DNA of 33,226 nt from a bacterium (GTDB lineage Bacteria; Verrucomicrobiota; Kiritimatiellia; CAIKKV01; CAITUY01). The notes under the pieces were generated by a model, which saw only the letters and a program-made list of their open reading frames with translations, did not search any database and was not told the origin of the DNA. The translations under genes were made by a program, and so were the position numbers. The stretch lies in NCBI GenBank assembly GCA_037143175.1, contig JBAWZF010000031.1:1-33226 (forward strand). The letters run 5' to 3'. Below, piece after piece: positions 32,206-33,226 of the stretch; position 1 is the first letter of the stretch; each line of letters begins with the position of its first letter.

Positions 32206-33159
32206 ATGAGTAAGTATCGAGAGCATCGTTGGATGGGCGTATTCCCCGCGACCCTATGTCCTTTTCATGAAGACGAATCGATGGATGAAGGCGGCCTGCG
32301 CGCCTACATTCGCGACCTGGCCGTGGTTCCGGGCCTTAAGGGCCTCGTGCCCAACGGCCACACCGGCGAGATCATGAGCCTGCGCGAGAGCGAGCGGGCG
32401 ACGGTCACCCGTATCGTGGCGGAAGAGGTGAAGAAGAGCGGCAGGAGCCTCAAGGTCATCAGCGGCGTCTGTGGTGAGGGCAACCTGTCGGCCATCGACC
32501 ATGCCATCGCGGCGAAGGAAGCCGGCGCGGACGGCATCCTCCTGATGCCGCCCCACCACTGGCTGCGGTTCGGCCGCACGAGCGCCGAAGCCATCGGGTT
32601 CATCGCCGACGTGGCCGAGGGCGCGGATATCGACATCGTCATCCACCAGTATCCGGCCTGGACCAAGGCTGGCTACACGCTCAAGGAAATGCTGGAGATG
32701 GTGAAGATCCCGCGGGTCCAATGCATCAAGATGGGCACACGCGACATGGCCCGCTGGCTCTGGGACTACGAGCAGCTCAAGGCCGCCCGTCCGGGCCTGA
32801 GCATCATCACCTGCCACGATGAGTACCTGCTGCCAACGCTGCTGGAGGCGGGCGACGGCGCCCTGATCGGGTTCGCCGGGTTTGCTCCCGAGCTCATGGT
32901 TGAACTGGTACATGCCTGCCTGGAAGGCGATCTGCCCCGCGCCAAGAAAGCTCAGCAGACCGTTGCGCCGCTGGCCCGGTTGATCTATAACTTCGGCGAA
33001 CCCGGTTGTGGCGCGCACCAACGCATGAAGGTGGCCAAGTGGCTGCTGGGCGGGATCTCCAGCCCGGTCTTCCGCCGGCCCGTGCGCCCGCTGCCACAAG
33101 CCGAGGTGCAACGCCTGCGCGAAGGACTGCAGGCGATCGGGCTGAAGACGGTAAATTAA
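32206..33159 (+). CDS. DapA/NanA-superfamily aldolase (dihydrodipicolinate synthase family)
   Basis: A 317-residue class I aldolase TIM barrel that would cleave or form a 2-keto acid through a lysine Schiff base. Key sites are GHTGE (51-55, in place of GTTGE), Y149 (VIHQYP) and Schiff-base K175 (CIKMGTRD). The family also includes N-acetylneuraminate lyases, 2-keto-3-deoxygluconate aldolases and related sugar-acid lyases; the exact substrate cannot be assigned, and the AraC-linked context favours sugar-acid catabolism over lysine synthesis. The frame continues upstream to ATG 32104 and ATG 32200, but ATG 32206 lies 8 nt after AAGGAG and is preferred. It is probably followed by another gene in the same operon. 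Confidence 0.92.
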   Translation: MSKYREHRWMGVFPATLCPFHEDESMDEGGLRAYIRDLAVVPGLKGLVPNGHTGEIMSLRESERATVTRIVAEEVKKSGRSLKVISGVCGEGNLSAIDHAIAAKEAGADGILLMPPHHWLRFGRTSAEAIGFIADVAEGADIDIVIHQYPAWTKAGYTLKEMLEMVKIPRVQCIKMGTRDMARWLWDYEQLKAARPGLSIITCHDEYLLPTLLEAGDGALIGFAGFAPELMVELVHACLEGDLPRAKKAQQTVAPLARLIYNFGEPGCGAHQRMKVAKWLLGGISSPVFRRPVRPLPQAEVQRLREGLQAIGLKTVN

Positions 33160-33203
33160 ACGAAACCTGTCGACTGCAATCGAGAAAGAAAGGAAACCGC
33201 CAC

Positions 33204-33226
33204 ATGCCGAACACCCTCCCCATCCC
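33204..33226 (+). CDS. Start of the next gene, cut by the window edge
   Basis: ATG 33204 follows AAGGAAA by about 8 nt and opens a frame MPNTLPI that runs off the window. It lies 44 bp after the DapA/NanA-family gene in the same direction, so it is likely in the same operon. Too short to identify. Confidence 0.5.

Noticed and set aside
32254-33111. Minus-strand 285-residue frame under the DapA/NanA-family gene
   Set aside because: It is an antisense shadow of a GC-rich gene with all catalytic residues on the plus strand.

Overview
The window looks like chromosomal DNA from a Gram-negative bacterium of the PVC superphylum, most likely a Kiritimatiellota, Lentisphaerota or Verrucomicrobiota member. 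This is inferred from gene content: uroporphyrinogen-decarboxylase-like proteins beside an alpha-mannosidase and AraC regulators, a stand-alone CoaC, a eukaryote-size aminopeptidase P, and decayed REP-associated transposase DNA. No 16S or marker comparison was possible. No rRNA, tRNA, CRISPR array, prophage or intact insertion sequence was seen.

Layout. 1-751: short GC-rich interspersed repeats, then a broken secreted-protein gene. 767-3757: a 996-residue GH65 sugar phosphorylase fused to a beta-phosphoglucomutase-like HAD domain, visibly GC-richer than the middle of the window. 3758-4850: a gene remnant, a long leader with two mutually exclusive hairpins, an RRM RNA-binding protein and its terminator. 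5056-15684: an orphan cysteine-rich response regulator (-), uvrC, aminopeptidase P, a tight coaC / small membrane protein / Ser-Thr kinase run (+), a coupled GT2 / CPBP protease / mtnA run (-), and an unrecognised helical protein (+). 15709-21691: fusA (-), a class II aldolase-like gene (+), an operon of GDP-sugar reductase-like SDR and flippase-like membrane protein (-) with a TIM-barrel isomerase just upstream, and rpsU with its terminator. 21729-24841: an SGNH hydrolase, an aldo/keto reductase scrap, a nucleotidyltransferase-fold protein, and a RAYT remnant bounded by inverted repeats that abuts another broken gene. 24829-33226: carbohydrate-catabolic genes: a URO-D-like protein plus GH38 alpha-mannosidase, an AraC regulator divergent from a second URO-D-like protein, and a GC-rich AraC regulator divergent from a DapA/NanA-family lyase.

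How they may work together. The left edge and the right third look like accessory sugar metabolism: phosphorolysis of an alpha-glucoside to glucose 6-phosphate in one polypeptide, alpha-mannoside cleavage in the cytoplasm, and an aldolase/lyase cleaving a 2-keto acid. Both AraC genes face the enzyme they probably control across short intergenic regions with repeated sites. The centre is housekeeping (DNA repair, CoA synthesis, translation, methionine salvage) and cell-envelope functions.

The strongest leads for something undescribed are the URO-D-like/GH38/AraC cluster (possibly methylated-sugar metabolism, a hypothesis only), the coaC-LapA-like-kinase operon with an HCD-type kinase, the competing hairpins ahead of the RRM gene, and the candidate leaderless starts of uvrC and the class II aldolase gene.
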